Source: a virus
DNA: 26,210 nucleotides
Direction: 5' to 3' (one strand)
IMG/VR virus record: IMGVR_UViG_3300041809_000574
Coordinates: 1 to 26,210 of that record
The position numbers and the translations under genes are program-made. Positions 16,114 to 22,262 of this stretch are shown piece by piece (the first letter of the stretch is position 1; the number at the start of each line of letters is the position of its first letter). The notes beneath the pieces were generated by a model that worked only from the letters and a program-made list of their open reading frames with translations, had not been told where the DNA came from and searched no databases.

Positions 16114-16794
16114 CTATCTGGTTCTCGGGGGCCAACTAACTCTCTTGTTTTTCCTTTCTGCCAAAGCTGGGAATTCTTTATCAGCATCACAATCTCGAAT
16201 AACATTTAGTGGATTCGGCGGGGTCTCGTGGTGGTCTTGCGGCTGAGCGGTATCGTCAATGTTTTTCTGGTTCTCCCGAGTAGCAAGTTCTCCCGAGCCT
16301 TCAAACACTTCTCCACTGATGTCATATCCATAGGCAGTTTTCTCATTGAAACTGGAAAACCTCTGCCGTGGAGATGTATTCGCCGCCCGTGTCAATGTCT
16401 CTAAGACACCATGAACCTTTGCCAAGGAATAGGACTGGTACAAAACCGCAGAAGAGTAGTCCCCCGCGTGGGCGTACATTACAGAGATTTCGAAGTCATG
16501 GCGTGCATTTTGCATGTACCGCCTAACCATTGGCATCCAAGGAACCTGTGGAACCACGTCTAACAAACTCATGACCAATTCACGAAGCTTGTTCGATGTC
16601 TGTGCAAACAGGAATTCATCTTGCGATGGGTCCTTGTACTCTTCCCAAAGATAGGCGATGTCGTCGTAGACATCCCGCAACCACCCGACCTCGCTAGGCC
16701 ATGTTTGACCTTGAAGTAACTCGTTTCTAGGTCTAAACTTAGTCTTCAAGGGACACACAGAGGATGCGGCTAATTTTTGTAGTTTTAGGCGCAT
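16114..16794 (-). CDS. Phage protein of unknown function
   Basis: 226 aa. Helical, with a Trp/Tyr-rich middle (WLRDVYDDIAYLWEEYKDPS; VPQVPWMPMVRRYMQNARHD) and a disordered, charged C-terminal 60 residues. The ATG has GGGGAG about 10 nt upstream and overlaps the HNH stop (TAATG). It lies beside the tail-fibre-like gene, so a virion or tail-assembly role is possible but unsupported. Confidence 0.65.
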   Translation of the reverse strand: MRLKLQKLAASSVCPLKTKFRPRNELLQGQTWPSEVGWLRDVYDDIAYLWEEYKDPSQDEFLFAQTSNKLRELVMSLLDVVPQVPWMPMVRRYMQNARHDFEISVMYAHAGDYSSAVLYQSYSLAKVHGVLETLTRAANTSPRQRFSSFNEKTAYGYDISGEVFEGSGELATRENQKNIDDTAQPQDHHETPPNPLNVIRDCDADKEFPALAERKNKRVSWPPRTR

Positions 16795-17549
16795 TATTTT
16801 ACACTCCCCACTCTTGTACGAAACTCAACTACCCTATCTAAGTAACCAATAAACGTTGTGTATGGCAACTCACGTTTCAGCCGGTTGCATTCGGTGCAGC
16901 AAGGAACAACATTCAAGGACGTGTATCCCTGTGAGTTGTCTTTCCTGTCCACCCCTGTGTATTGAAACCCCTCACATGTTGCTCTCTTACGAAGGTTGGC
17001 TGGAAGAGTCTGAGAGGGAGTCGAACCACAGTAATGACAACGCTCCTGTATAAGAGCAAAAAATGTCTCTTTATCGAGAGCCCACACCAATTTCCGCACC
17101 TTGGCTGCTGTTTTATACCTACTTAAAACATAGTTTTTAGCTGCTTGACCAGCAGGAAGTGCTGATTTAGTAAAGCTTCTAAATTTATTCTCTTTTGCTA
17201 AACACCCACAACTCTTAACTTGTCCTCTTCGAAGATTGAGCCCTGTTGTAATGTGGTCGTTCCCACAATCGCATTTACACAACCATGTGGCCCCACTTTT
17301 ATGGGGATTGACTACCCGCTTAACCACAGTAAGCCTAAAAAACCGCTCTCCAAGCAAGTCTATGGTGGGCTTCTTAGTTAAAACCTCATTCCTGTAGCAT
17401 CCACAACTTTTTGTATCCCCTCGGCGAAGGCTACTCTCCCGTACAACTACCCTGCGCCCACAATCACATAGAGCAGCCCACATAGAATTTCCCTTTACTG
17501 ATTCCACCTTTTCAACAACCTGTAGACGACCAAACCTACTCCCAACCAT
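16794..17549 (-). CDS. HNH homing endonuclease with two zinc-finger modules
   Basis: 251 aa. Two tandem copies of the DNA-binding finger module: WAALCDCGRRVVV...KSCGC (about 24-50) and WLCKCDCGNDHIT...KSCGC (about 90-117). The C-terminal HNH shows CHYCGS, YTGVDRKDNSQGYTSLNVVP and CTECNRLKRELP. SD AGAGGT lies before the ATG at 17549; no convincing leader hairpin. The stop overlaps the next gene's ATG (TAATG). Confidence 0.88.
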   Translation of the reverse strand: MVGSRFGRLQVVEKVESVKGNSMWAALCDCGRRVVVRESSLRRGDTKSCGCYRNEVLTKKPTIDLLGERFFRLTVVKRVVNPHKSGATWLCKCDCGNDHITTGLNLRRGQVKSCGCLAKENKFRSFTKSALPAGQAAKNYVLSRYKTAAKVRKLVWALDKETFFALIQERCHYCGSTPSQTLPANLRKRATCEGFQYTGVDRKDNSQGYTSLNVVPCCTECNRLKRELPYTTFIGYLDRVVEFRTRVGSVK

Positions 17550-17690
17550 ACACTACCTCTATACAATGAGTTAAAAAGTTCGATTTTTTATCTAGTTGAC
17601 ATTTGGTGCTATGGTTTCGCAACTATCAGCCCCCTATAAGAGGCTACTGCCTATATGAAGGTGAATATCGAGTAGCTAACATGCAGTACA
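17550..17690. other. Leader/intergenic region without a gene
   Basis: Noncoding. On the minus strand it holds CCTCTTATAGGGGGCT (near 17630-17645), which looks like the SD-containing leaders elsewhere in the window but has no start codon after it, and ATAGTT/AACTAT in inverted orientation near 17621. It may be a vestigial leader. Confidence 0.35.
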
Positions 17691-17693
17691 GAC

Positions 17694-17774
17694 AAAACTC
17701 CCACTCGTGTGGGAGTGACCCTCCACAGGATGTGAGGGCAAAATGGGCTAGGAAGCTCTGTTCCTAGCCCATTT
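17694..17774 (-). terminator. Three consecutive stem-loops, terminator-like
   Basis: Minus-strand order: a 13-bp stem (17762-17774 with 17741-17753) ending in TTTT directly after the stop of the 100-aa gene; a stem CCCTCACA with one bulge (17719-17738); and an 8-bp stem GTGGGAGT (17697-17716) followed by TTTTG. The first and third have the form of intrinsic terminators; the middle may act as spacer or processing site. Confidence 0.7.
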
Positions 17775-18077
17775 CTATGCCCATTCGTCAACGTGTTGGA
17801 TGGGCTCTACTGGGGCTGGCAAGGGGGCGACAACCTCTGGCGGGGCTGGCTCAGACGCTAACTCGAACTTACCTTCAATGATTCGGTTAGGAAGATAGCG
17901 GAGACGCACTCCGGGTTCAGCCGGGTTGTCAGGTTGCTGCTGTACTTGGCCTGTTGGGGATAGGTCTCCAAGGATGTGGGCAGGGATGAATAGCTCGTAT
18001 CCACCCTGCACCTGTTTACCATACATCCGACATAGCGAGGCTACGACCGGAGTAAAGTTCGGCATCACGTTAATCAT
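17775..18077 (-). CDS. Small Pro-rich phage protein, function unknown
   Basis: 100 aa. A compact N-terminal half (VVASLCRMYGKQVQGGYELF) is followed by a Pro/Glu/Ala-rich tail (EPAPPEVVAPLPAPVEP). The ATG overlaps the stop of the HNH gene as ATGA, indicating coupled translation. A terminator array follows immediately. Confidence 0.6.
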   Translation of the reverse strand: MINVMPNFTPVVASLCRMYGKQVQGGYELFIPAHILGDLSPTGQVQQQPDNPAEPGVRLRYLPNRIIEGKFELASEPAPPEVVAPLPAPVEPIQHVDEWA

Positions 18078-18619
18078 GAACGCATATGCATCAGTATGGC
18101 TTCCAACTCAGGCACTGTAGCATTACTCTTCAAGATATTAGCTCGATTAGAGATGATGTGTATGTTATCCCGCGTGTAGCCTTTACTGTTGTCCTTTCTG
18201 TCTAACGATGGAGAGTTGGGTGACACCCACAAACTCCCACCCTTTCCAACACCGTAAATCAAGGGGATTCCAAGAACAGGGCAATGGGTGGGTATAACCA
18301 AATCAGCAAGTGTGAGGTTGAACTCCAACCCCTTTTGTTTAGCTCTTAATCGAGCCTTCGACAGCATACGCTGCGTACACGCATTCATGTTCTTGCGATA
18401 GCTGCAATCTTTACACCTAGAGTCCAGCCCGTCCATACCGCACAGGAACCTGTAGAACTCCACTCGTGGTTTTGATTTCTTACACTGGCTGCATGTCTTC
18501 TCCCCCACAACATCGTAGGGGTTGTGAGAACTCCAATGCAGTTTGAATTCCCCCTGCCGTTTTTTGACGTAGGAGCGAATCTTCGCTTGGTTGTCAATCC
18601 GCCACTGCTTAGTGGACAT
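18074..18619 (-). CDS. HNH homing endonuclease
   Basis: 181 aa. Central zinc pairs CSQCKKSKPRVEFYRF and CKDCSY, then a nuclease half paralogous to that of the gene at 15473: FNLTLADLVIPTHCPVLGIP, NSPSLDRKDNSKGYTRDN, ISNRANILKSNATVPEL. The SD TAGGGGGG is the loop of a perfect hairpin and the ATG lies in its 3' arm. The stop overlaps the 100-aa gene start (ATGA). Confidence 0.85.
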   Translation of the reverse strand: MSTKQWRIDNQAKIRSYVKKRQGEFKLHWSSHNPYDVVGEKTCSQCKKSKPRVEFYRFLCGMDGLDSRCKDCSYRKNMNACTQRMLSKARLRAKQKGLEFNLTLADLVIPTHCPVLGIPLIYGVGKGGSLWVSPNSPSLDRKDNSKGYTRDNIHIISNRANILKSNATVPELEAILMHMRS

Positions 18620-18653
18620 CTGTAAACCCCCCTATTTACAGATACCCATAGTT
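18618..18653 (-). promoter_or_regulatory. Leader hairpin hiding the start codon, with AACTAT motif
   Basis: Perfect 9-bp arms 18618-18626 and 18635-18643 (ATCTGTAAA/TTTACAGAT), with the SD TAGGGGGG as the entire 8-nt loop. The first two bases of the ATG are paired. AACTAT is at 18648-18653, 4 bp upstream. Confidence 0.65.
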
Positions 18654-18654
18654 G

Positions 18655-19392
18655 TTAAATTTCAAATTCGGCTGAAATATACCGAGTCCACTTTCTTTCT
18701 TGTGGGTAGCCATAGGGGGAGCAGACTACTCTAGTTTCACCTAGAGTATAGTCGCAAGTAAGGTGCGTGTGTCCGTGAACCCATAGCCTTGGCTTCTTGT
18801 CCAAGATGAGGTCAGTCTCATCGGAGACAAAGAACCGATTGATGTCGCTGCCAGCGAACATTGGGTGAGTGCTCTTCGGTGATGGAAGATGATGAGACAA
18901 CACAACCGTCTCCGAGCGAATCAGCTTACGACCATTCTCACGGAACTCTGCGTTCTTCTGGTACACCCACTTGTGGATGTCTCCGATGAGGTTGAAATCA
19001 TTCAACTGACGCTCGTAAAGTTGATTGAGTGGGTCATCTGGAAACCACATAGTCCCACCATAAAATTCAACTCCATCAATGGTGGTCGCAGAATTATCAA
19101 GGAGATGACAATTGATGGGGAGCACTTCGAGAATGCGGGACTCAACTTCATGCCCGTACTTAGCCCCATAGAATTCGTGGTTGCCAAAGGTGAGTAAGGT
19201 GTGCCTCGCTTTGGACGCCAAAAACTCAAAAATACCTCGCATCTCAACTTTGGGTTGATGGGCTGGTACAACGATATCTCCCGGAAGCAGAAGAAAGTCG
19301 AGCTTGGGGGTGAAAACTAATGTCTTCAACATGTCCATTGCATCCCCATAGTAAAATTCAGTGTGGAGGTCCGAAAGTAGCTGTGCCTTCAT
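18655..19392 (-). CDS. Calcineurin-like metallophosphoesterase
   Basis: 245 aa with the full metal-binding series: D8 and H10 in LLSDLHTE, GD near 39 in LLLPGDIV, GNHE at 70-73, SHHLPSP near 165, and HGHTH near 210. The family hydrolyses phosphoesters; phage members may act on DNA ends, cyclic nucleotides or RNA 2',3'-phosphates, and the substrate is not readable. SD GAGGAG lies 4 nt before the ATG, which overlaps the stop of a possible small upstream ORF. Confidence 0.85.
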   Translation of the reverse strand: MKAQLLSDLHTEFYYGDAMDMLKTLVFTPKLDFLLLPGDIVVPAHQPKVEMRGIFEFLASKARHTLLTFGNHEFYGAKYGHEVESRILEVLPINCHLLDNSATTIDGVEFYGGTMWFPDDPLNQLYERQLNDFNLIGDIHKWVYQKNAEFRENGRKLIRSETVVLSHHLPSPKSTHPMFAGSDINRFFVSDETDLILDKKPRLWVHGHTHLTCDYTLGETRVVCSPYGYPQERKWTRYISAEFEI

Positions 19393-19496
19393 TTAACTCC
19401 TCGTTTCATATATTCAACCACTTTCTCCATCTCATCCACCGCTGGCGGCGTCTCTGTAGGCTTGACGTAAACGGTGGAATTCAGGGTCGATGACAC
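19389..19496 (-). CDS. Possible 35-aa upstream ORF coupled to the phosphoesterase
   Basis: GTG-started frame ending with TYVKPTETPP-like and VDEMEKVVEYMKRGVK residues. Its TGA overlaps the phosphoesterase ATG (ATGA), as expected for a coupled leader ORF, but it overlaps the 48-aa gene and lacks a good SD. Tentative. Confidence 0.25.
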   Translation of the reverse strand: MSSTLNSTVYVKPTETPPAVDEMEKVVEYMKRGVK

Positions 19497-19578
19497 CCTC
19501 GAACGAACTATATTGTCTGAAGGCATAGTCGAAGCCCTCATACTCTACTTTATTGCGGACATCTTGTAGGGATTCCAT
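19432..19578 (-). CDS. Small conserved-looking phage protein, function unknown
   Basis: 48 aa: aromatic and acidic, with VEYEGFDYAFRQYSSFEGV followed by DPEFHRLRQAYRDAASGG. This EGFDYAF...S.F..I.D..FH.LR..Y pattern is familiar from small hypothetical phage proteins. The SD is weak. It lies directly downstream of the tRNA candidate at 19599. Confidence 0.55.
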   Translation of the reverse strand: MESLQDVRNKVEYEGFDYAFRQYSSFEGVIDPEFHRLRQAYRDAASGG

Positions 19579-19598
19579 GCAGAGGTAATACTGAAGTT

Positions 19599-19671
19599 TG
19601 GAGCGAGAGACGGGATTTGAACCCGCGACCTTCGGCTTGAAGCCACTGCTCTACCGCTGAGCTACTCTCGC
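19599..19671 (-). tRNA. tRNA with probable UCA anticodon (opal-reading?), weak anticodon stem
   Basis: Acceptor GCGAGAG/CTCTCGC, D-arm GCTC/GAGC, T-arm with GTTTGAAT and an encoded TCCA end are sound. The only U33-consistent loop is CTTCAAG, giving anticodon UCA, but the stem AGTGG/CCGAA pairs at only about three positions and base 26 is missing. It is either an opal suppressor/UGA-reading tRNA or a decaying one. Sequence outside the anticodon arm resembles the Gly(GCC) tRNA at 24299. Confidence 0.65.
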
Positions 19672-19676
19672 ATACT

Positions 19677-20069
19677 CTACTTCACTTTCCAAACTGCATG
19701 TCTTTTTCGGTGGCATACAGCACAAAGTAATACGCACTTCTCTAATTCTACCACAATCCGCGCCCAACTTCGATTGATGAGGTTGGATATAGCCCCATCC
19801 TTTGTACTTGGGTCGAGATGGTGGAAGTCATAAACATCAGGAATATCCACAAGACCACAGTCTAGGCACTTACCACCCAAGTGTGCGACAGCTTGTCTCT
19901 TTCGTGCTTCACGTCGCCCATAAGCATATTTTATTCGACAAGGTATACAGTGGCTGTCCCTACCCACCCATGATTTATCAGTGACCTCGCTACGCTGTAG
20001 GGCTGCGTAGAACTCTACAGCAGGTTTAGGGAGATTACAACGCTTACATATTTTGATGTCTGTGTCCAT
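19677..20069 (-). CDS. HNH homing endonuclease
   Basis: 130 aa from the ATG at 20069, chosen because TTAAGGAG lies just upstream; a longer frame would start inside the leader hairpin. N-terminal zinc pair CKRCNLPKPAVEFY and CIPCR, then HNH core CLDCG, YDFHHLDPSTKDGAIS, CVLLCAVCHRKRHA. It ends 5 bp from the tRNA at 19599. Confidence 0.88.
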   Translation of the reverse strand: MDTDIKICKRCNLPKPAVEFYAALQRSEVTDKSWVGRDSHCIPCRIKYAYGRREARKRQAVAHLGGKCLDCGLVDIPDVYDFHHLDPSTKDGAISNLINRSWARIVVELEKCVLLCAVCHRKRHAVWKVK

Positions 20070-20070
20070 A

Positions 20071-20109
20071 GAACTCCTTAACATATTCTGTTTAAAGAGT
20101 TCCATAGTT
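20071..20109 (-). promoter_or_regulatory. 11-bp leader hairpin burying AAGGAG, with AACTAT motif
   Basis: GAACTCTTTAA (20102-20092) pairs with TTAAGGAGTTC (20081-20071), with one G-U pair and a 10-nt loop. The whole SD of the ATG at 20069 is in the 3' arm. AACTAT is at 20104-20109, directly upstream and after a T-run. Confidence 0.7.
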
Positions 20110-20111
20110 CA

Positions 20112-20145
20112 AAAAATGGTAGCAGCTTGCTGGCTCATGCCAGCC
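20112..20145 (-). repeat. 34-bp direct repeat, copy 1, with GCTGGC hairpin
   Basis: Identical to 20583-20616. It holds a 6-bp stem GCTGGC-TCAT-GCCAGC and a terminal A-run that reads as T5-6 on the minus strand. Both copies sit immediately upstream of an ACTAT-like motif and a gene leader, so the repeat may be a terminator or promoter module. Confidence 0.85.
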
Positions 20146-20167
20146 AAACAGGTACTCTTAGAGTATA

Positions 20168-20548
20168 CTACGCATTCACTGCGTTAGCAAAAAAGATTGT
20201 TGGAGCCGGTGTTCCTTTTGTCGGGATGGCAATACGAGGAGCGGGGTCAGGCGTCACCTTTGCCATGGCATAAGCCTGAGCATAGACGTTGGTGTTGGCA
20301 TCCGTAATCGCTGCCGCACTAAACCATTTGGTGAATGCTGCCCCAGTGATGGTGAAGCTGTGGTATGCCACAGGTTGAACGTTTCCCGCTTCGCGAGTAG
20401 CCTTGTCGGCGTAAGCTGAGAACTTGACCACCGCTGTCAAGGTCACCAAGTCAAGCTTATCAAAAGAAGCGACCCAGTAGGCTTGAGGGTAAACCAGAGG
20501 GGTGGACTGAAAAGGTACGGGTTTTGTGATGGACATCTGAAAAGCCAT
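20168..20548 (-). CDS. Probable virion-associated protein, function unknown
   Basis: 126 aa from the ATG at 20548; SD TAGGAG at 10 nt, itself in a short CTCC/GGAG stem (20559-20574). The sequence is beta-rich (YWVASFDKLDLVTLTAVVKF; HSFTITGAAFTKWF) and resembles small phage proteins near tail genes, in which a strand repeat follows AYW. Placement near the tail-fibre-like gene suggests, but does not show, a structural role. Confidence 0.6.
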   Translation of the reverse strand: MAFQMSITKPVPFQSTPLVYPQAYWVASFDKLDLVTLTAVVKFSAYADKATREAGNVQPVAYHSFTITGAAFTKWFSAAAITDANTNVYAQAYAMAKVTPDPAPRIAIPTKGTPAPTIFFANAVNA

Positions 20549-20582
20549 AGCGGGTAATCTCCTATTTAAGGGAGCTATAGCC

Positions 20583-20616
20583 AAAAATGGTAGCAGCTTG
20601 CTGGCTCATGCCAGCC
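20583..20616 (-). repeat. 34-bp direct repeat, copy 2
   Basis: Exact copy of 20112-20145, 471 bp apart, with the same GCTGGC/GCCAGC stem. On the minus strand it is followed by TTTTTGGCTATAGC and the leader of the 126-aa gene. Confidence 0.85.
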
Positions 20617-20617
20617 T

Positions 20618-20696
20618 GTAGTTGCCATGTGGGCTCGTCCCTCGCGAAGGCTTCGCCCGGAGACTACATTCGGGAGCTACCCGAAAGCTGCAACTT
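20618..20696. other. Candidate structured RNA element
   Basis: Closing stem AGTTGC (about 20619-20625) with GCAACT (about 20690-20695), enclosing hairpins GCGAA-GGC-TTCGC and TTCGGG-AGCTA-CCCGAA. No ORF and no T-arm consensus, so not a tRNA. It lies between the 34-bp repeat and the first tRNA gene. Confidence 0.4.
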
Positions 20697-20770
20697 GGCG
20701 TCCCGACGGGATTCGAACCCGCCATCATCTGATTGAAAGTCAGAGGTCCAAACCGATAGACGGCGATGAC
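20696..20770 (-). tRNA. tRNA-Glu(UUC), acceptor stem degenerate
   Basis: Anticodon arm TCTGA-CTTTCAA-TCAGA gives UUC; T-arm GCGGG-TTCGAAT-CCCGT and encoded GCCA end are good. The acceptor does not close: GTCATCG faces a 6-nt CGGGAC, leaving an internal loop. A second, sound tRNA-Glu(UUC) lies at 20853, so this copy may be decaying. Confidence 0.7.
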
Positions 20771-20775
20771 AAACT

Positions 20776-20851
20776 TGGTGCCCTCGGCAGGAATCGAACC
20801 TGCGACTTCTTCCGTGTGAAGGAAGCACTCGTACCGCTGAGTTACGAGGGC
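20776..20851 (-). tRNA. tRNA-Val(CAC)
   Basis: Acceptor GCCCTCG/CGAGGGC, D-arm ACTC/GAGT, anticodon arm CTTCC-TTCACAC-GGAAG with U33, T-arm GCAGG/CCTGC, encoded ACCA. All arms pair fully. Confidence 0.92.
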
Positions 20852-20852
20852 G

Positions 20853-20925
20853 TAGCGTGTATGGGATTCGAACCCATGATTCCCTGCGTGAAAGGCAGAT
20901 GTCCTGACCGCTAGACGAACACGCC
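20853..20925 (-). tRNA. tRNA-Glu(UUC)
   Basis: Acceptor GGCGTGT/ACACGCT, anticodon arm TCTGC-CTTTCAC-GCAGG, T-arm ATGGG/CCCAT. CCA is not encoded, unlike most of its neighbours. Confidence 0.9.
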
Positions 20926-20932
20926 ATAAAAC

Positions 20933-21199
20933 TTACCACCGATTGCTTGGACGCGGTGACGAGGATTTAACTCGTGTCTCAACCTTTGCAGGGTCGCGCC
21001 TGATTCGACTCGGCCACACCGCGTAATAAAACCTTGCTTCTGCTGGCACACAGGCTGCACATAGATGCTTTGCCTCATGCTTTAAACTCTGCCCCCATCC
21101 GGTCTCAAAGACTACAGTGAAGCCAACCTCATCGAAGTGCTCACACTCTGGAAGACCCTCCGGTTTGCACTGCTCCGAAATTTCGTAAGCCACTACCAC
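20933..21199 (-). CDS. Small protein whose frame runs through a tRNA-Cys gene
   Basis: 88 aa from a GTG at 21199 with GGAAG upstream, overlapping the stop region of the preceding gene. The N-terminal 60 residues look like a genuine small protein (CKPEGLPECEHFDEVGFTVV; HLCAACVP), possibly metal-binding. The last 27 residues are translated tRNA-Cys sequence (20948-21023), so the original stop has been lost or the tRNA was inserted. Function unknown. Confidence 0.5.
   Translation of the reverse strand: MVVAYEISEQCKPEGLPECEHFDEVGFTVVFETGWGQSLKHEAKHLCAACVPAEARFYYAVWPSRIRRDPAKVETRVKSSSPRPSNRW
20948..21023 (-). tRNA. tRNA-Cys(GCA), copy 1
   Basis: Acceptor CGCGGTG/CACCGCG, anticodon arm CGACC-CTGCAAA-GGTTG, T-stem ACGAG/CTCGT, encoded TCCA. 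The T-loop is TTAAATC, lacking the usual C56. It overlaps the 3' end of the 88-aa ORF. Confidence 0.85.
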
Positions 21200-21354
21200 G
21201 GTGATTCATCTTCCTTGTCACTCGGCTCTTCCGGATGATAAGCGTCCCACACTTTCAGAACAACTATCAAAGCGAGGAGCCCGAGTAAAACATAAAAGGC
21301 TCCGATGTCACCATGACTGTAAGGAGCAATCGCAGTCCACGCTGGTGTTTGCAT
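21193..21354 (-). CDS. Single-pass membrane protein, 53 aa
   Basis: ATG at 21354 with GGAGG at 6 nt. Short N-terminal segment, one transmembrane helix (IGAFYVLLGLLALIVVLKVW, about 18-37), then an acidic tail PEEPSDKEDESPW. Likely an inner-membrane micro-protein, topology unresolved. Lies between tRNA-Glu(CUC) and the 88-aa gene. Confidence 0.7.
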   Translation of the reverse strand: MQTPAWTAIAPYSHGDIGAFYVLLGLLALIVVLKVWDAYHPEEPSDKEDESPW

Positions 21355-21371
21355 GTGTTGCCTCCAAAACT

Positions 21372-21447
21372 TGGTAGCGGTAACGAGGTTCGAACTCGTG
21401 TTGCCGGATTGAGAGTCCAGTCGCCTAACCAACTAGCGGATACCGCC
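21372..21447 (-). tRNA. tRNA-Glu(CUC)
   Basis: Acceptor GGCGGTA/TACCGCT, anticodon arm CTGGA-CTCTCAA-TCCGG, T-arm ACGAG/CTCGT, encoded ACCA. Confidence 0.9.
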
Positions 21448-21458
21448 ACTACCTAAAC

Positions 21459-21507
21459 TGGAGCCGAGAGGGCGTGGTTACTCGCCACGGAGTTTCCCTG
21501 ACTCGGC
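21459..21507 (-). other. tRNA-like hairpin with encoded CCA
   Basis: Nested stems GCCGAG/CTCGGC, AGGG/CCCT and CGTGG/CCACG around a 7-nt loop CGAGTAA, ending in TCCA. It looks like an acceptor stem and anticodon-like arm without D and T arms, just upstream of tRNA-Glu(CUC). Could be a tRNA relic or processing element. Confidence 0.4.
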
Positions 21508-21532
21508 ATAAACTTGCGGGTGACCCCTACTC

Positions 21533-21679
21533 TTATCCCTTGCGGGTACCATGGGAATATCTCATCGCCGCCTGCAGATGATGCTGCGCCTGCTCAAGGA
21601 AGCCGAGCGCCTCTTTGCGCAGTCCGTTAGCAAATGTCGGGTCTTTCTCAATCTCTATAACAGCGTCGATGAAAGTCAT
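21533..21679 (-). CDS. Small helical phage protein
   Basis: 48 aa, ATG directly after the stop of the Cys-rich gene (TGAATG) with GGGAG in that gene's last codons. Helical: FIDAVIEIEKDPTFANGLRK and EALGFLEQAQHHLQAAMRY. Spacing and SD strongly suggest a real, coupled gene; function unknown. Confidence 0.6.
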   Translation of the reverse strand: MTFIDAVIEIEKDPTFANGLRKEALGFLEQAQHHLQAAMRYSHGTRKG

Positions 21680-21850
21680 TCAATCTCCCTTACACTTCTC
21701 GCAAAGGTCCGGGTCGTCTTCCTCGCTAAGTGGTGCCTTGCAACTCAAACATTTCTTGTATGAGTCAGGCGATTCCAAACACTCATTCCACGGGTTGCAG
21801 GTACACTCACCCACACAAACATCATTTTCACAAACAGGGTTAAACTTCAT
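21680..21850 (-). CDS. Cys-rich zinc-ribbon micro-protein
   Basis: 56 aa from the ATG at 21850. N-terminal Cys cluster (CENDVCVGECTCNPWNEC) and a C-terminal zinc ribbon CLSCKAP...CEKCKGD. Small zinc proteins of this kind are common phage host-interaction candidates, but no family is recognised. Followed immediately by the 48-aa gene. Confidence 0.65.
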   Translation of the reverse strand: MKFNPVCENDVCVGECTCNPWNECLESPDSYKKCLSCKAPLSEEDDPDLCEKCKGD

Positions 21851-21986
21851 GTAGCTTGAACCTTCTCGCCTTAATGTCTGCAAGCAAAATCTTTGGAGTA
21901 GCAGAAATCTCAAACACTGGAACCGTGACACGCTCTGGATAGATGAACTTTCTGCCTACGTGTCAGCTTCATTCAACCCTCAAACT

Positions 21987-22065
21987 TGGTGGAGCTAGAG
22001 GGCTTTGAACCCTCCTGAATTCCTCATTGCGAATGAGGCGACCACCCCCAGCAGTCCCTAACCCC
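21987..22065 (-). tRNA. tRNA-Ala(CGC), unusual variable loop
   Basis: Acceptor GGGGTTA/TAGCTCC with the G3-U70 pair that marks Ala tRNAs; anticodon arm CCTCA-TTCGCAA-TGAGG; T-arm GAGGG/CCCTC; encoded ACCA. Position 8 is not U and the variable loop is 7 nt (AATTCAG). Confidence 0.82.
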
Positions 22066-22262
22066 AAACTTGAAATCGAGAATCGTTCCTAACAGCCTCT
22101 CGACTTTTGTTTCTCATCGGAGCCGTGTCCTGACCTTAGCTGTTAAAACGATAGGTCAAGCGGTACGTCGATAAGAATGTCAAACTTTTGAGAGTGAAAA
22201 TTCTACGTTCTCGCACAGACGAAACCAAATCCTCCCCACTCTCTGCATCTGTTGAACCGCTG
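22066..22262. other. tRNA-array spacer with no gene seen
   Basis: No credible ORF. A stem TCGAGA/TCTCGA (about 22082-22116) encloses a 16-nt loop. Otherwise nothing recognisable. Confidence 0.4.

Noticed and set aside
20664-20939. 91-codon minus-strand frame across three tRNAs
   Set aside because: It is tRNA sequence read as protein (IPYTLRP, DSCRGHQ and similar tRNA-derived peptides).
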